This document shows positions 35,913 through 44,846 of a DNA stretch of 64,000 bases, piece after piece. The first letter of the stretch is position 1. Every line of letters starts with the position of its first letter. The DNA is taken from contig CAXXRM010000005.1 in the NCBI GenBank assembly GCA_963663135.2, positions 558,001-622,000 of the forward strand. The letters are read 5' to 3'. The position numbers and the translations under genes are program-made. Under the pieces are notes generated by a model that was given only the letters and a program-made list of their open reading frames with translations, was not told the origin of the DNA and did not search any database. Source of the stretch: Io17-Chloro-G2 sp963663135 (GTDB lineage Bacteria > Chloroflexota > Dehalococcoidia > Lucifugimonadales > UBA3495).

Positions 35913-37376
35913 TCAGGCCGAGCCATTCGATTCTTCGTCATTTTCCACTCGCATCAACAGGGCCGGCAAAATGGCCACCAGAGACACGAACCCCGCGATC
36001 ATGAAGAGGTTCTGAAACACGGTTACGCCGGCGTCGATCAAGACAGCCTCGGTCTGCTCGAAGTTCGGTCCAAGGGTCACGTGGGCCGTCAGGCTGTAGA
36101 AACGCTCTATGCCCCAGGCCGACAAGGCCGCCAGCCCCAACGCCATGCCGACCATTCGCGATGCCGTGACCAATGCGGCCGCCGCTCCCCAATAGTGGCC
36201 AGGCGCTGCGCTCAAAGCGCTGACGCCTATAGGAGGGATGACCAGCCCAAATCCCAAACCCGCCGCGACCAAGGGCAAGGTTAGCCTGAGTTCTTCCACC
36301 TTTGTCTCCCAACCACTCATGATCAGGAGGCCCGTTCCCATAAACGCGAGGCCGGTTATGCACACCGGTCTCACTCCAGTCCAACGAATAAGGTAGCCAC
36401 CTACCACGGCCCCCACCGGAATTGCGGCCGTAAGGCGCACCAAATGGAGGGCGCTCTCCCATGCCCTCTTCTCCATGACGGTGGCGGCCATGACCGGCAC
36501 TGCTACCAAAGCAATAATCAAGGCGACCCCCACCAGGAACTGGGTAGTGTTGGACGACAAGAAAGCCCGCGAGCTGTACAGGAAAGATGCCAAAAGAGGT
36601 TGGACGGCGCGTCTCTCCACCAGAATCAATACGACGACCAGCAAGACTCCCAGGGCCACCAACAAATACGGATAAATGGACTCTCCGGTGAAGATGCTTC
36701 TTTGCGCCAGCGCAATAGAAAGAACAGTGAGCGTTGCTCCCAGCGCCAGCACCCCGAAGTAGTCCATCTTAGCCCCGGGATTGGGTCGGTTCGGCAAAAT
36801 GGCCAGGAGGGCTATCAGAATGAAGCTCTGGGGTATGTCCAGCCAGAATATCCACCGCCAGCCGATCCACTCGATAATGGCTCCTCCATAGAGAGGGCCC
36901 AGAACGGACCCGGCTTCGGCCGAGGCGGCCACGAGTCCTATTGCAATTCCCCTTTTGTGCGGAGCGACAACTCCCACTGCCATAGCCAGACCTATGGGAA
37001 CCGTGGCGCCTCCCCCGATGGCTTGGAGCACCCTGGCGGATACTACCCAAGGGAGGTTTGGGGCCAGCGCCACGAACGCCGACCCTACGGAGAACAAGAC
37101 CAGGGCCGCTTGGAACATCTTTACGCGGCCGTAGACGTCGGACAGGCGGCCGGCCAATGGCATGGCCACGGTGTAGCTGACCAGATACCCGGTCACGATC
37201 CAAGACGCCTTATCCAGGTCCGTGAGGGGGATTTCCAAGTCCACCATTACGCTGGGCAACGCGGCGACTACCACGGTCTGGTCCAAGGCAGTCGAGAAAA
37301 CCCCCAGGCAAAGAATCCCTAACACAACCGACTGGGAAGAACCCAGGGCGGCTAGGCGATGCCTGACTCCGATCAC
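35913..37376 (-). CDS. DHA2-type MFS transporter (EmrB/QacA-like, P55-like)
   Basis: This 487-aa protein has 14 hydrophobic segments, ALDQTVVVAALPSV in TM1, GRLSDVYGRVKMF in loop 2-3 and the antiporter motif C region in TM5 (SVLGPLYGGAIIEW). It is an inner-membrane proton-driven exporter. Its ATG overlaps the stop of the upstream LprG-like lipoprotein gene by 4 nt, so the two are translationally coupled. The same pairing (lipoprotein lprG with MFS Rv1410c/P55) handles triacylglyceride or lipid export in mycobacteria; a similar role here is inference. Confidence 0.92.
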   Translation of the reverse strand: MIGVRHRLAALGSSQSVVLGILCLGVFSTALDQTVVVAALPSVMVDLEIPLTDLDKASWIVTGYLVSYTVAMPLAGRLSDVYGRVKMFQAALVLFSVGSAFVALAPNLPWVVSARVLQAIGGGATVPIGLAMAVGVVAPHKRGIAIGLVAASAEAGSVLGPLYGGAIIEWIGWRWIFWLDIPQSFILIALLAILPNRPNPGAKMDYFGVLALGATLTVLSIALAQRSIFTGESIYPYLLVALGVLLVVVLILVERRAVQPLLASFLYSSRAFLSSNTTQFLVGVALIIALVAVPVMAATVMEKRAWESALHLVRLTAAIPVGAVVGGYLIRWTGVRPVCITGLAFMGTGLLIMSGWETKVEELRLTLPLVAAGLGFGLVIPPIGVSALSAAPGHYWGAAAALVTASRMVGMALGLAALSAWGIERFYSLTAHVTLGPNFEQTEAVLIDAGVTVFQNLFMIAGFVSLVAILPALLMRVENDEESNGSA

Positions 37377-38113
37377 GGCCCGGAACCTGCCTCCGGAAGC
37401 TGGATGTCAACGGGAAGGTCAATGTCTTCAATGGTTAGAATCCGGACGGTTTCCGGCGCGTCGTCGGTGTAGATTTGGCCCGCTATCCTGATCTGCCGCA
37501 ACGAATGCTCGGCTTCGTCGATCCATAGGGTCAAGGCCACTGAAAACCCCGGCTCCACAGAGGTGATGAGGTTCGATAACTCCTCCGACCCAAGGGTCCC
37601 CTCAACGCGGATGGCCCGGGCTCCCCGCAGGGACTCCCTACCGGTGATAGTTCCATCCTCGATGGTGGCAAGCAAATCGCGCAAAGTCATGCCCAACCCC
37701 GCAAAATTGAAGGGGACCTGGTCCAGGGGCAAGGGGGTCCAAGGCGCGTCTTTAGAAAATTTCATGAAGGCCTGGTCTCCGACCGCCAACATCTCAATTT
37801 CAACAAATCCGAAACCCGGCGCCACCACCTCCACCAGCATTCTGAAGCTGTCGGGAGCTTTTACGTCCGCTTCCATTCTCTTGAATGTCGTACCGAAGAA
37901 CTTGGCTCCCGATTCCAGTTCGTCGACCATCTTGAACTTTGCCGTCGACATGGCAGCCAGTTTCTCGCCCGCGCTCGCCAGCACATCACTCAATTGAGGC
38001 ATTGGAGTGGGAACGGGCGTAGACTCCCCTCCACACGCGGCGGCCAAGAACAGGAAAGCCAACATCAATACGGCAATTGACCAACCGCGTCGAAGCGTCC
38101 TGGACAAGTTCAT
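37373..38113 (-). CDS. LppX/LprAFG-family lipoprotein (LprG-like)
   Basis: This 246-aa protein has signal peptide MNLSRTLRRGW, a hydrophobic core and lipobox LAAAC (Cys27). The mature domain has the LppX_LprAFG pattern: STAKFKMVDELESG, LAVGDQAFMKF, PWTPLPLDQVPFNFAG and IDEAEHSLRQIRIAG. This family forms a hydrophobic pocket that carries lipids outside the membrane. ATG 38113 is chosen because AAGGAG lies 9 nt upstream and the protein then starts directly with the signal peptide. It overlaps the downstream MFS gene. Confidence 0.85.
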   Translation of the reverse strand: MNLSRTLRRGWSIAVLMLAFLFLAAACGGESTPVPTPMPQLSDVLASAGEKLAAMSTAKFKMVDELESGAKFFGTTFKRMEADVKAPDSFRMLVEVVAPGFGFVEIEMLAVGDQAFMKFSKDAPWTPLPLDQVPFNFAGLGMTLRDLLATIEDGTITGRESLRGARAIRVEGTLGSEELSNLITSVEPGFSVALTLWIDEAEHSLRQIRIAGQIYTDDAPETVRILTIEDIDLPVDIQLPEAGSGP

Positions 38114-38809
38114 CTCCTCATCTCCTTGACCCAGCATGCAGCGGGGAGGCGGCAACCTCACCGGGAACGGGGCCTTCTTGCGCTGTCGCAGCAGAATTTG
38201 AGGTACACGTATCCGGCATCAGCCGGGCCGCGCTCTGCATTCAACGCATACGCCGGGCCCCAAAAATGCAAGGTGATTTCACTCCCAGCGAGGTAGGGTT
38301 CCTACGTCCCACTATACTACCAACCGCCGTGTGGGGAGTTGGGGTATTTTGGGGCTTTTCGGGCAAGATGGCCCCAAAGAGAGGCGGATGCGTTCCGAAT
38401 CGTCTTGGCCCGTCCGGCGTACGTCGCGCGGCACGCGTCCATAGTCGGCGCGGCGGTGCAGTGTTAGGACACCCGACCGTTCCGCTGCCCGCGCGTCCTT
38501 GCAAAACTGGCGTGTGGAACATCCTTGACATAAATCCAGCCTATTCGTAGGATTGCGAACGCAAATTCCACGGTGCAGCGCTGTACGAGCACTCCGCTAA
38601 CGCCCAGCGCGCGATAATCGGCCTTGTCCGCGCCAGGCGTGGGGGCCGGACCCCTCGAAAGCGTGGACCACGACCCCCTTCGTGAGGCCAGCCGGTGGCC
38701 CATGTGGGTACGTTGATTCTGTCGCACCTTGTGTTGCGTTGTGTGTGATTGACCGTCTCCGTGGCCATTCCCATAATGACCACGCCAGTGGAGTAAGGGG
38801 CATTCGGTC
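38114..38809. other. Region without recognisable gene
   Basis: Open frames on both strands (for example 38241-38531 minus and 38541-38885 minus) show no family resemblance and look like by-products of high GC. It contains the promoter side of the LprG-like gene and possibly decayed sequence belonging to the fragment at 38810. Confidence 0.4.
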
Positions 38810-39079
38810 TTGATTGAGTGGCTTGATATCGGCCACCTTTTCGAGCTTTCCCGGTCGGAAGCGATTGCGGCGTTTTGCACCCCACTGGTGATCTTCGGCT
38901 ATTTCACCAATGCCTGGGCATGGACCTGCTTTGTCTTTTTCGTCTCGTTGTGCACCTGGCGGCAACGACTTGACGACAGTCTCTGTGCCGGGAAATGCGA
39001 CGCCGAAAAGTGGGCAGAGTATCAGGCACGAGTGAAGTACCGGATTCTTCCTGGCGTTTACCGAGAGGACTCCCTCTAA
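38810..39079 (+). pseudogene. Possible C-terminal fragment of a methyltransferase/reductase-like membrane protein
   Basis: This 89-codon frame starts at TTG, with stops immediately upstream (TAA, TGA). It has a membrane segment (AWAWTCFVFFVSLCTW) and ends WAEYQARVKYRILPGVY. That tail recalls the C-terminus of isoprenylcysteine-methyltransferase or ERG4/ERG24-like membrane enzymes. The N-terminal part is missing. Assignment is weak. Confidence 0.3.
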
Positions 39080-39106
39080 TCTACAACCACTGAACCAAGG
39101 AAGCCC

Positions 39107-41047
39107 TTGAAACTTCCTCTATATACCTTCCTAAGACTTGCAACGGCCCTGGCGGCGCTTTTTCTGCTTGCCGCCTGCAGTGGACTCCGGTGGGGAGTTG
39201 CCCACGGCTGAGCCTAGCCCTGCACCGGCTCAAGCAGCAACCCCTACTGAAGAGGCAGCGGACGCAACTGAAGAAAAGGTCCTGACAATCCTGTACTGGC
39301 AGGCTCCAACGCTGCCCGGCCCGTATCTGTCCTCCGGGACCAAAGACAGCGATGCCGGCGCGATTACTCTGGAGCCCCTGGCCAGGTACGATCCGGACGG
39401 GAACCTGACGCCGGCGCTGGCCGCCGAGATCCCGACGCTGGAGAACGGAGGCTTTGCCTAGTATTACAACGACGCTTCCTCAATTTGCCCAGTTCTTGGT
39501 CGGAAATCGCTCCGCGGGAGGAAAGGCCACAAGGCTGGCAAGCGCGTGAGCAGGTAGCCATGGAGATGTGCTCAAGATCATTTTATTGCGAACCGTCGTT
39601 GTAATACTAGGACCTGATGTCGATTACCTGGAAGCTGCGACCAGGCCTCAAGTGGTCGGACGGCAGCGACGTGACGGCCGATGACGTGGTCTTTACCTGG
39701 CTCTAATGCGTGGATGAAGACACGGGATGTACCGCTGAGAGCGCATTTGACGGTGTCGCATCGGTGCAGGCCACCGACGATGTCACTGTCAAGATCAACT
39801 TCGAAGCCCCCACTCCATATCCCTACCGGGCTTTCGTTCGATCCGGAACGCCCGGCATCAGCAGGACGCAGTTTGCCGACTGCGTCGGCGCGGCTGCCGC
39901 GACCTGTGAGACGCAAAACACTGCCCCCCTGGGAACCGGCCCCTACCGCATCGTTAGTTTCAAGGCCAACGATCAGGTAATTTACGAGCGCAACACCTTC
40001 TTCCGCGGGGATAGGCCCTACTTCGACCGGGGGGTCCTCAAGGGCGGCGGGGATGCAATTTCGGCGGCCCGCGCCGCTATGGAAACGGGCGAAGCCGATT
40101 ACGCCTGGAACTTGCAAGTGGAGCCGGAGACTCTTACCGGAATGGAAGCGGCCGGACCGGGCAAAGTAATCGTAGCCTTCTCCGGCTTGGTGGAACGCAT
40201 CGTGGTCAATCAGACAAATCCCGATCCGGCGTTGGGCGACAACCGGTCCGAGTACCTGGATGGACAGAATCTCCATCCGTTTCTTACCTACAAGCCGATT
40301 CCTCAAGCCATGTCGATGGCGATTGATCGGGGGGTCATATCGGAGGAGCTCTACGGTTTCGCTGGAATGCCCACGTGCAACCTGGTGACGGGACCTCCGA
40401 GGTTTGTTTCGACCGCTAACGATGGGTGCCTACCCCAGGACATCGCCGGTGCCAACAAGCTCTTGGACGAGAGCGGCGTGGTCGATTCCGACGGCGACGG
40501 CATCCGGGAACACAATGGAGTTCCCCTGCGGATTACCTACCAGACCTCAGCCAATGTTGTCCGGGAAGGCACTCAAGCACTGATTCGTGACTGGTGGTGT
40601 CAGATAGGGATTGAGACCGAACTGGTGCAACACGACGCAGGCATCTTTTTCGGGGGCGATCCGGTGGCAGACAAGGAAGCCTCTCTTCGCAGGTTCTTCG
40701 CCGACATGCAGATGTACACTGACGGTTCCGACAAAGACCCGCAGCGGTATCTATCCGGTCCCCTGTGCAGACATATCCAGACCCGCGATAACAACTGGGC
40801 CCTGGAAAACTCGGCCCGCTCCTGCGACCCGGAGTACGATGCACTCTTCGCCCAACTGGAACAAAGCCGTATCGGCCCGTAGCGGGAGGCGTTGGTCAAG
40901 CAGCTAAACGACACCCATGTGCAGAACTATTACGAGCTTCCCCTGGTGGAACGGGGCTTTGTTTCTGCACACCTGAATACGCTAAAGGGCGTTCGCATCA
41001 TCGGCTGGGATAGCGAGTTGTGGAACATCGCCGAGTGGCGGCGTTAA
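39107..41047 (+). pseudogene. Peptide ABC transporter substrate-binding protein (family 5), decayed
   Basis: TTG 39107 with AAGGAAG upstream begins a lipoprotein signal peptide ending LLAAC. A frameshift follows just after the Cys, near 39185. The family-5 binding protein then continues: VLTILYWQAPTLPGPYLSSG, LTPALAAEIPTLENGG. A 155-bp MITE-like element interrupts it. The gene resumes at SITWKLRPGLKWSDGSDVTA, has TAA at FTWL-stop-CVDEDTGC (39704-39706), then a long intact part (GTGPYRIVSF to YDALFAQLEQ). A TAG near 40880 precedes the end (YYELPLVERGF, WNIAEWRR). Multiple lesions make it a clear pseudogene. Confidence 0.9.
39457..39611. mobile_element. MITE-like insertion with perfect 18-bp terminal inverted repeats
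   Basis: CCTAGTATTACAACGACG (39457-39474) is exactly mirrored by CGTCGTTGTAATACTAGG (39594-39611). The 155-bp element has no coding capacity and interrupts a substrate-binding-protein gene between IPTLENGGFA and the codons for DLMSITWKL. CTAG or TA at the ends may be the target duplication. The repeats differ from those of the element at 18781-18917. Confidence 0.85.
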
Positions 41048-41159
41048 TCGCGGTTGGGCCATCTCAGGATAGGTAGTTGGGGGCAGGGTAGTTAATGTCC
41101 GGAGCGCGGGGCCTCGTGGCGCCCCCAGTCTCCGGCGCTGACCGGCCCGGTAGCCTTTG

Positions 41160-41639
41160 CTACTCGTACCAACCGGAGGCGAACAGCAACCCGTCGTGGC
41201 GAGTAATCCACGTGTGCTTTTGCCGGTTCTCCCCCGTCTCCGGGTTCAAAATAACGTAGTCGACCCACCGGCCATCCTCGTCAGCCGCTAGCAGGTCATC
41301 GCCATAGAAGTAACCGGTGGCGTCCACGCGGAGGCTGGGGTCCCGGCCCCTGAACTTTGGGTTGTGGTGGGAGATGGTGACGCCGTCCGGGCCGACGATG
41401 AACACGTACCACTCGCCGTCGACACTCTCGACACGGTTATAGTAGTCGACCGTCGCCTGCTTGCCATCGCGTTCGTAACGGTGGATTGCCTCTTGCACAA
41501 AGGCCCGGGTATATGCAGCCGAGTCGTCCTTACTCGGAGTGGTTCTCCCCGGCGCATCCCTTGTTATCATGACAACCGCAACAATCACAACTGCCGCCAC
41601 CGCCAACACCGCAGCCAGTAAGGGCCATCTACCAAACAT
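41160..41639 (-). CDS. Membrane-anchored cache-domain protein
   Basis: This 159-aa protein has an N-terminal membrane helix (LLAAVLAVAAVVIVAVVMI, about 7-25) and an extracytoplasmic single-cache-like domain: YTRAFVQEAIHRYERDGKQA, WYVFIVGPDGVTISHHNP, GYFYGDDLLAADEDGRWVDY and HTWITRHDGLLFASGWY. Such domains sense small ligands. No signalling output domain is fused, which is unusual for a cache protein. It could be a scavenger or an accessory sensor. Confidence 0.75.
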   Translation of the reverse strand: MFGRWPLLAAVLAVAAVVIVAVVMITRDAPGRTTPSKDDSAAYTRAFVQEAIHRYERDGKQATVDYYNRVESVDGEWYVFIVGPDGVTISHHNPKFRGRDPSLRVDATGYFYGDDLLAADEDGRWVDYVILNPETGENRQKHTWITRHDGLLFASGWYE

Positions 41640-41838
41640 CCGGGGTTTCCCTCGGTTGTAAGAGTTTGAGCCTTGCAGTCATCGATTAGGATGCAGGATT
41701 CGCCCGTCACATTAGAATGTGTTTGCCCTGAGACGTGTGGCATTGGCTTGACATTCGGGCTATTATAGGAAGACATCCGGGCAACCCTTGAGATGCTGCA
41801 CAGGGATTACTCATCGATCTAGTAAGGAGGGTACAGCC

Positions 41839-42822
41839 ATGGGCGCGAACTACACCATTTGCGTTGGCACCGTGGGAGGCGGCTTGTCCTACAGCCGCGA
41901 CGGAGGCGACACCTGGAACCGAATCAGGGACAACGTGCCCAGCGAGGGCAACATCCGAACCATGACGGTGTATCCCGACGACGCCCACCGTCTGCTGGCC
42001 GGCACTGACAACGGCATCGTGCGGAGCGAGGACAATGGGGCCACCTGGAACAAGTTGGATTCCCCGTTCGAAGATCTGCAGATTTGGTCGGTGGCCGTGG
42101 ACCCCGAGAATACCGACACCATCTTTGCCGGTACGCGGCCCGGGGGATTCCGCTCGCAGGACGGCGGCAAGACCTGGCAAGAAATGAATATGGGCGTGAA
42201 CCTCAACTGCCCCATCGGCACCCCGCGGACGACCAACATCATAGTGGACCCCCGGGACCACAAAACGGTGTGGGCTGGGATTGAGGTTGACGGCGTCTAC
42301 AAGAGCCTGGACGGCGGAGATAGCTGGCTCCACATGAGCGAATTGGGGCCGGACCCCTTCCACGGCGACGTGCACGGCATGGCAGTCCGGCCGGGACCGG
42401 ACTCTGCGGTTTACGCCACCAGCCCCTTTGGCCTGGCCACCAGCACCGACGAGGGTGAAAGCTGGGAATACCACGAATACCCGAAGTACCAGGAGTCCGA
42501 CGCCAGGTCCTACTGCCGGGGCGTGGTCATCAAGGCTGACAACCCTGACGTGATGTTTGTGGGCCACGGCAACGCCATTCCCGGGGACCAGGGAGCGATC
42601 CAGCAGACCAGGGACGGCGGTAAGACCTGGATCCAAACCGACTTGCCGGTGACCCCCAACTCGGTGGTGTACTGGTTCGGAACCCACAAGGCCGTTCCTG
42701 ACTCCATCGTCGCCGGAAGCCTGTACGGTTACGTGTACCTCAGCGACGACGGCGGCATCAGTTGGCGCAAGATCAAGAAGGAGTTCGGAGAAATTCGAAC
42801 GGTAACCCTGACGCCCAACTAA
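41839..42822 (+). CDS. BNR/YCF48-like beta-propeller (sialidase-fold) protein
   Basis: This 327-aa protein has repeated Asp-box motifs SxDGGxTW: SRDGGDTW, SEDNGATW, SQDGGKTW, SLDGGDSW, STDEGESW, TRDGGKTW and SDDGGISW. It forms a beta-propeller of the sialidase/VPS10/YCF48 type. Catalytic sialidase residues are not evident. ATG 41839 is preceded by AAGGAGG. There is no signal peptide. A strong terminator follows. Confidence 0.88.
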   Translation: MGANYTICVGTVGGGLSYSRDGGDTWNRIRDNVPSEGNIRTMTVYPDDAHRLLAGTDNGIVRSEDNGATWNKLDSPFEDLQIWSVAVDPENTDTIFAGTRPGGFRSQDGGKTWQEMNMGVNLNCPIGTPRTTNIIVDPRDHKTVWAGIEVDGVYKSLDGGDSWLHMSELGPDPFHGDVHGMAVRPGPDSAVYATSPFGLATSTDEGESWEYHEYPKYQESDARSYCRGVVIKADNPDVMFVGHGNAIPGDQGAIQQTRDGGKTWIQTDLPVTPNSVVYWFGTHKAVPDSIVAGSLYGYVYLSDDGGISWRKIKKEFGEIRTVTLTPN

Positions 42823-42846
42823 CCGGCAACCCTTCCAGCGCGTTAG

Positions 42847-42879
42847 AAAAGTCCCGGAGAGTCCTCCGGGACTTTTTTT
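42847..42879 (+). terminator. Rho-independent terminator after the BNR gene
   Basis: A 12-bp stem AAAAGTCCCGGA / TCCGGGACTTTT with loop GAGTCC runs into a run of T. Confidence 0.9.
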
Positions 42880-42950
42880 CACCAGGAGCTATTCCGGCCG
42901 GACCGCCGGCCCTTTTGCAAAAAATGTTGGGAAAATGATGGGAGTGGTAT

Positions 42951-43781
42951 ATGTCTGCCGTTAGCCGCTGGACCCAAATGGTGCGGGATGAGCACGCCCA
43001 ATCGGAGGCGATGCGGCCCTCCGACGAGGCCCCCCCGGCAGACCACTGGCGTCCCTACGCCGAAAACTTCCGGACTGATCCCCGCCGTTCCGCGGACCCC
43101 CTTCTGGACTACCTGCTCCAACAGATCTCCCCAGGCCAAACCCTCATCGACGTGGGGGCGGGCGGGGGGCGCCTGGCTTTGCCCCTGGCCCTGCACTGCG
43201 AGAGCGTCACGGCGGTCGAGCCGTCGGAGAGCATGGTCGACGTGCTGGATAGCCAGGCCCGGCAGCACGGCATCAACAATGTCTCGGCGGTGCAGGCCCG
43301 TTGGGAGGACGCGGTGGTTGATCCCGCCGACGTAGTTCTGTCCGTCCACGTGGTGTACGTGGTCCAAGACATCGGGACATTTATCCGCAAGATGGATGCC
43401 CACGCCAACAGCGCGGTGTTGGTGGTCCTGTACGAGTCCGCTCCCATGTCCCGGCTGTACCCCCTGTGGCGGCAGGTTCACGGCTCGGAAAGATTGTCAC
43501 TTCCCGCCGCGCCCCAGTTGCGGGAGGTCCTGCAGGAGTTGGGGATTTCCTGCCGCGAGGACGTCATTCCCGGAACGCCGGGCCGGGGATACGACAGCCC
43601 GGAGCATGCCTTGGACCAGATAAGCCGGCGTCTTTATCTGGCCGTTGAGGATCCTAAACGGGAGAAGTTGGCCCGGATACTGGAGTCGGAGCTCGAGGAG
43701 TTGGAGGGCGCATGGAAACTGAAAGGCGATACTCCTGTACCCCCGTTGGTGCTTAGCTGGAGTCCCGCCGAGAGAGCGTAG
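42951..43781 (+). CDS. SAM-dependent class I methyltransferase
   Basis: This 276-aa protein has the SAM-binding motif I LIDVGAGGGRLALPLA (about 66-81), motif II acid AVEPSESMVDVL and motif III DVVLSVHVVYVVQD. The N-terminus is a helical cap and the C-terminus a helical tail. The substrate is unknown. ATG 42951 follows GGGAG and gives the complete fold. Confidence 0.87.
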   Translation: MSAVSRWTQMVRDEHAQSEAMRPSDEAPPADHWRPYAENFRTDPRRSADPLLDYLLQQISPGQTLIDVGAGGGRLALPLALHCESVTAVEPSESMVDVLDSQARQHGINNVSAVQARWEDAVVDPADVVLSVHVVYVVQDIGTFIRKMDAHANSAVLVVLYESAPMSRLYPLWRQVHGSERLSLPAAPQLREVLQELGISCREDVIPGTPGRGYDSPEHALDQISRRLYLAVEDPKREKLARILESELEELEGAWKLKGDTPVPPLVLSWSPAERA

Positions 43782-43892
43782 CAACCAGTCCGAGCCGCCC
43801 CGTTCGGTATCAGCGCAGAAAAGCCCGGAGAGTGTTGAGGGTTTGGGCCGATTGCTCATATCCCAGAAAGCTATGCGTCCTCGGCGTAAATC

Positions 43893-43931
43893 GGAGCTCT
43901 GGATTCCCGCAGCGGTGGGAATGACGGGGTG
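43893..43931. repeat. Copy of the interspersed palindromic repeat
   Basis: AGCTCTGGATTCCCGC-AGCGGTGGGAATGACGGGG matches the repeat units at 24480-24713. It contains an inverted repeat TCCCGC/GTGGGA. Confidence 0.7.
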
Positions 43932-44030
43932 AGGCGTGGGGGAGGTGCGGGTTGACAGCCTGACAACCGCGCATTTACGCTACCGGCGGCCAGGTTGGAC
44001 CCGACGCAATCAAACTCAGGTGGTGACATT

Positions 44031-44792
44031 TTGGACGTTCACGTTTACACGCACCCTGGTTGATTCAGTTGCCGGACGGTGGAGGAGTTTCTGTCGTCCA
44101 ATGGTGTTCAGTATGTGCACCATGATTTGGCCACCGACCAAGAGGCGGTGGAGCACCTGAAAGGACTTGGAATCAAGTCTGTCCCGGTGACCATTGTCGA
44201 TGACGAACAGGTGATCATTGGGTATTACCCGAAGAAACTGGTCCCGGCCCTACGCTTGGACATCAATGTCGACCTTTCAGGCAAGACGGCCTGGATGGCC
44301 GAGAAATACGACATTGTGCTGCGAGCCGCCATGCGCGCTGCGCACCAGGCATCCCAAGAGCAGTTGGATGAAAAGGTGCCCTGGCGTCCGGCAAGCCTGC
44401 GGGACACCATCATGCACGTTCTTTCCTTCCCGGAGTTGGCGTTTATGAGCCACGAAACGGGAAGCATGAGCGCCGATGACATGGAGGCGTCAAACCAGAG
44501 GTTGCGCCACCTGGTCACCGCCGAGGAAATCTCCAGCTATGGCGACAAGGTGCGCCAGGATATTGTCGAATTCCTGAACAGGGGCGATGACGTCGCATTC
44601 GACCGGGTAGTGCCGGCCCATTATGGCGGCGAGGTGACGGTGGTGGAACTGCTGAATATCATTCTGAGCCACAGCACCCACCACCTGAAACAGGTTTACC
44701 ACCATCTGGAAAACAACCGGGGGTTAACTTTGGACCGACCGGCTACCGAATCCGACTTGGACGGCATCGTGACGCCAACCGCGCTGATTTAA
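44031..44792 (+). CDS. Glutaredoxin-DinB fusion protein with in-frame TGA at the redox site (candidate selenoprotein)
   Basis: The frame opens at TTG 44031, seven nt after AGGTGG, and reads DVHVYTHPG-TGA-FSCRTVEEFLS. This is a glutaredoxin N-terminus with TGA (44061-44063) exactly where the first Cys of CxxC belongs. The domain then continues with GLGIKSVPVTIVDDEQVIIG (TVP-type motif and Gly). From about residue 85 a DinB-like four-helix domain follows, with metal-type His in IMHVLSF and LSHSTHHLKQVYHH. It ends at 44792 (253 residues counting U11). A strong SECIS-like hairpin follows the TGA. I infer selenocysteine. A gene caller would start at GTG 44079 and lose the active site. Confidence 0.8.
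44074..44099 (+). promoter_or_regulatory. Candidate bacterial SECIS hairpin of the Grx-DinB gene
   Basis: Ten nt after TGA, GGACGGTGGA pairs with TTCTGTCGTCC-type sequence in a 10-bp stem (44074-44083 with 44090-44099; three G-U wobbles). The apical loop is GGAGTT, and its first G is 21 nt after the TGA. Loop size, leading G and distance match the known bacterial SECIS pattern well. Folded by eye. Confidence 0.6.
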
Positions 44793-44846
44793 ACGCGGCG
44801 TTGGGGACGGAGCAAGCACAGGCGAACGGCTATTTTGAGGATGGAC

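Noticed and set aside
38241..38885. Minus-strand open frames of about 96-138 codons
   Set aside because: They overlap each other in different frames and show no domain, signal or ribosome-binding site; typical GC-rich by-products.
39458..39463. TAG in the peptide-binding-protein gene as a recoded amino acid
   Set aside because: The TAG belongs to the inverted repeat of an inserted element. The gene has other stops and a frameshift, so it is a pseudogene.
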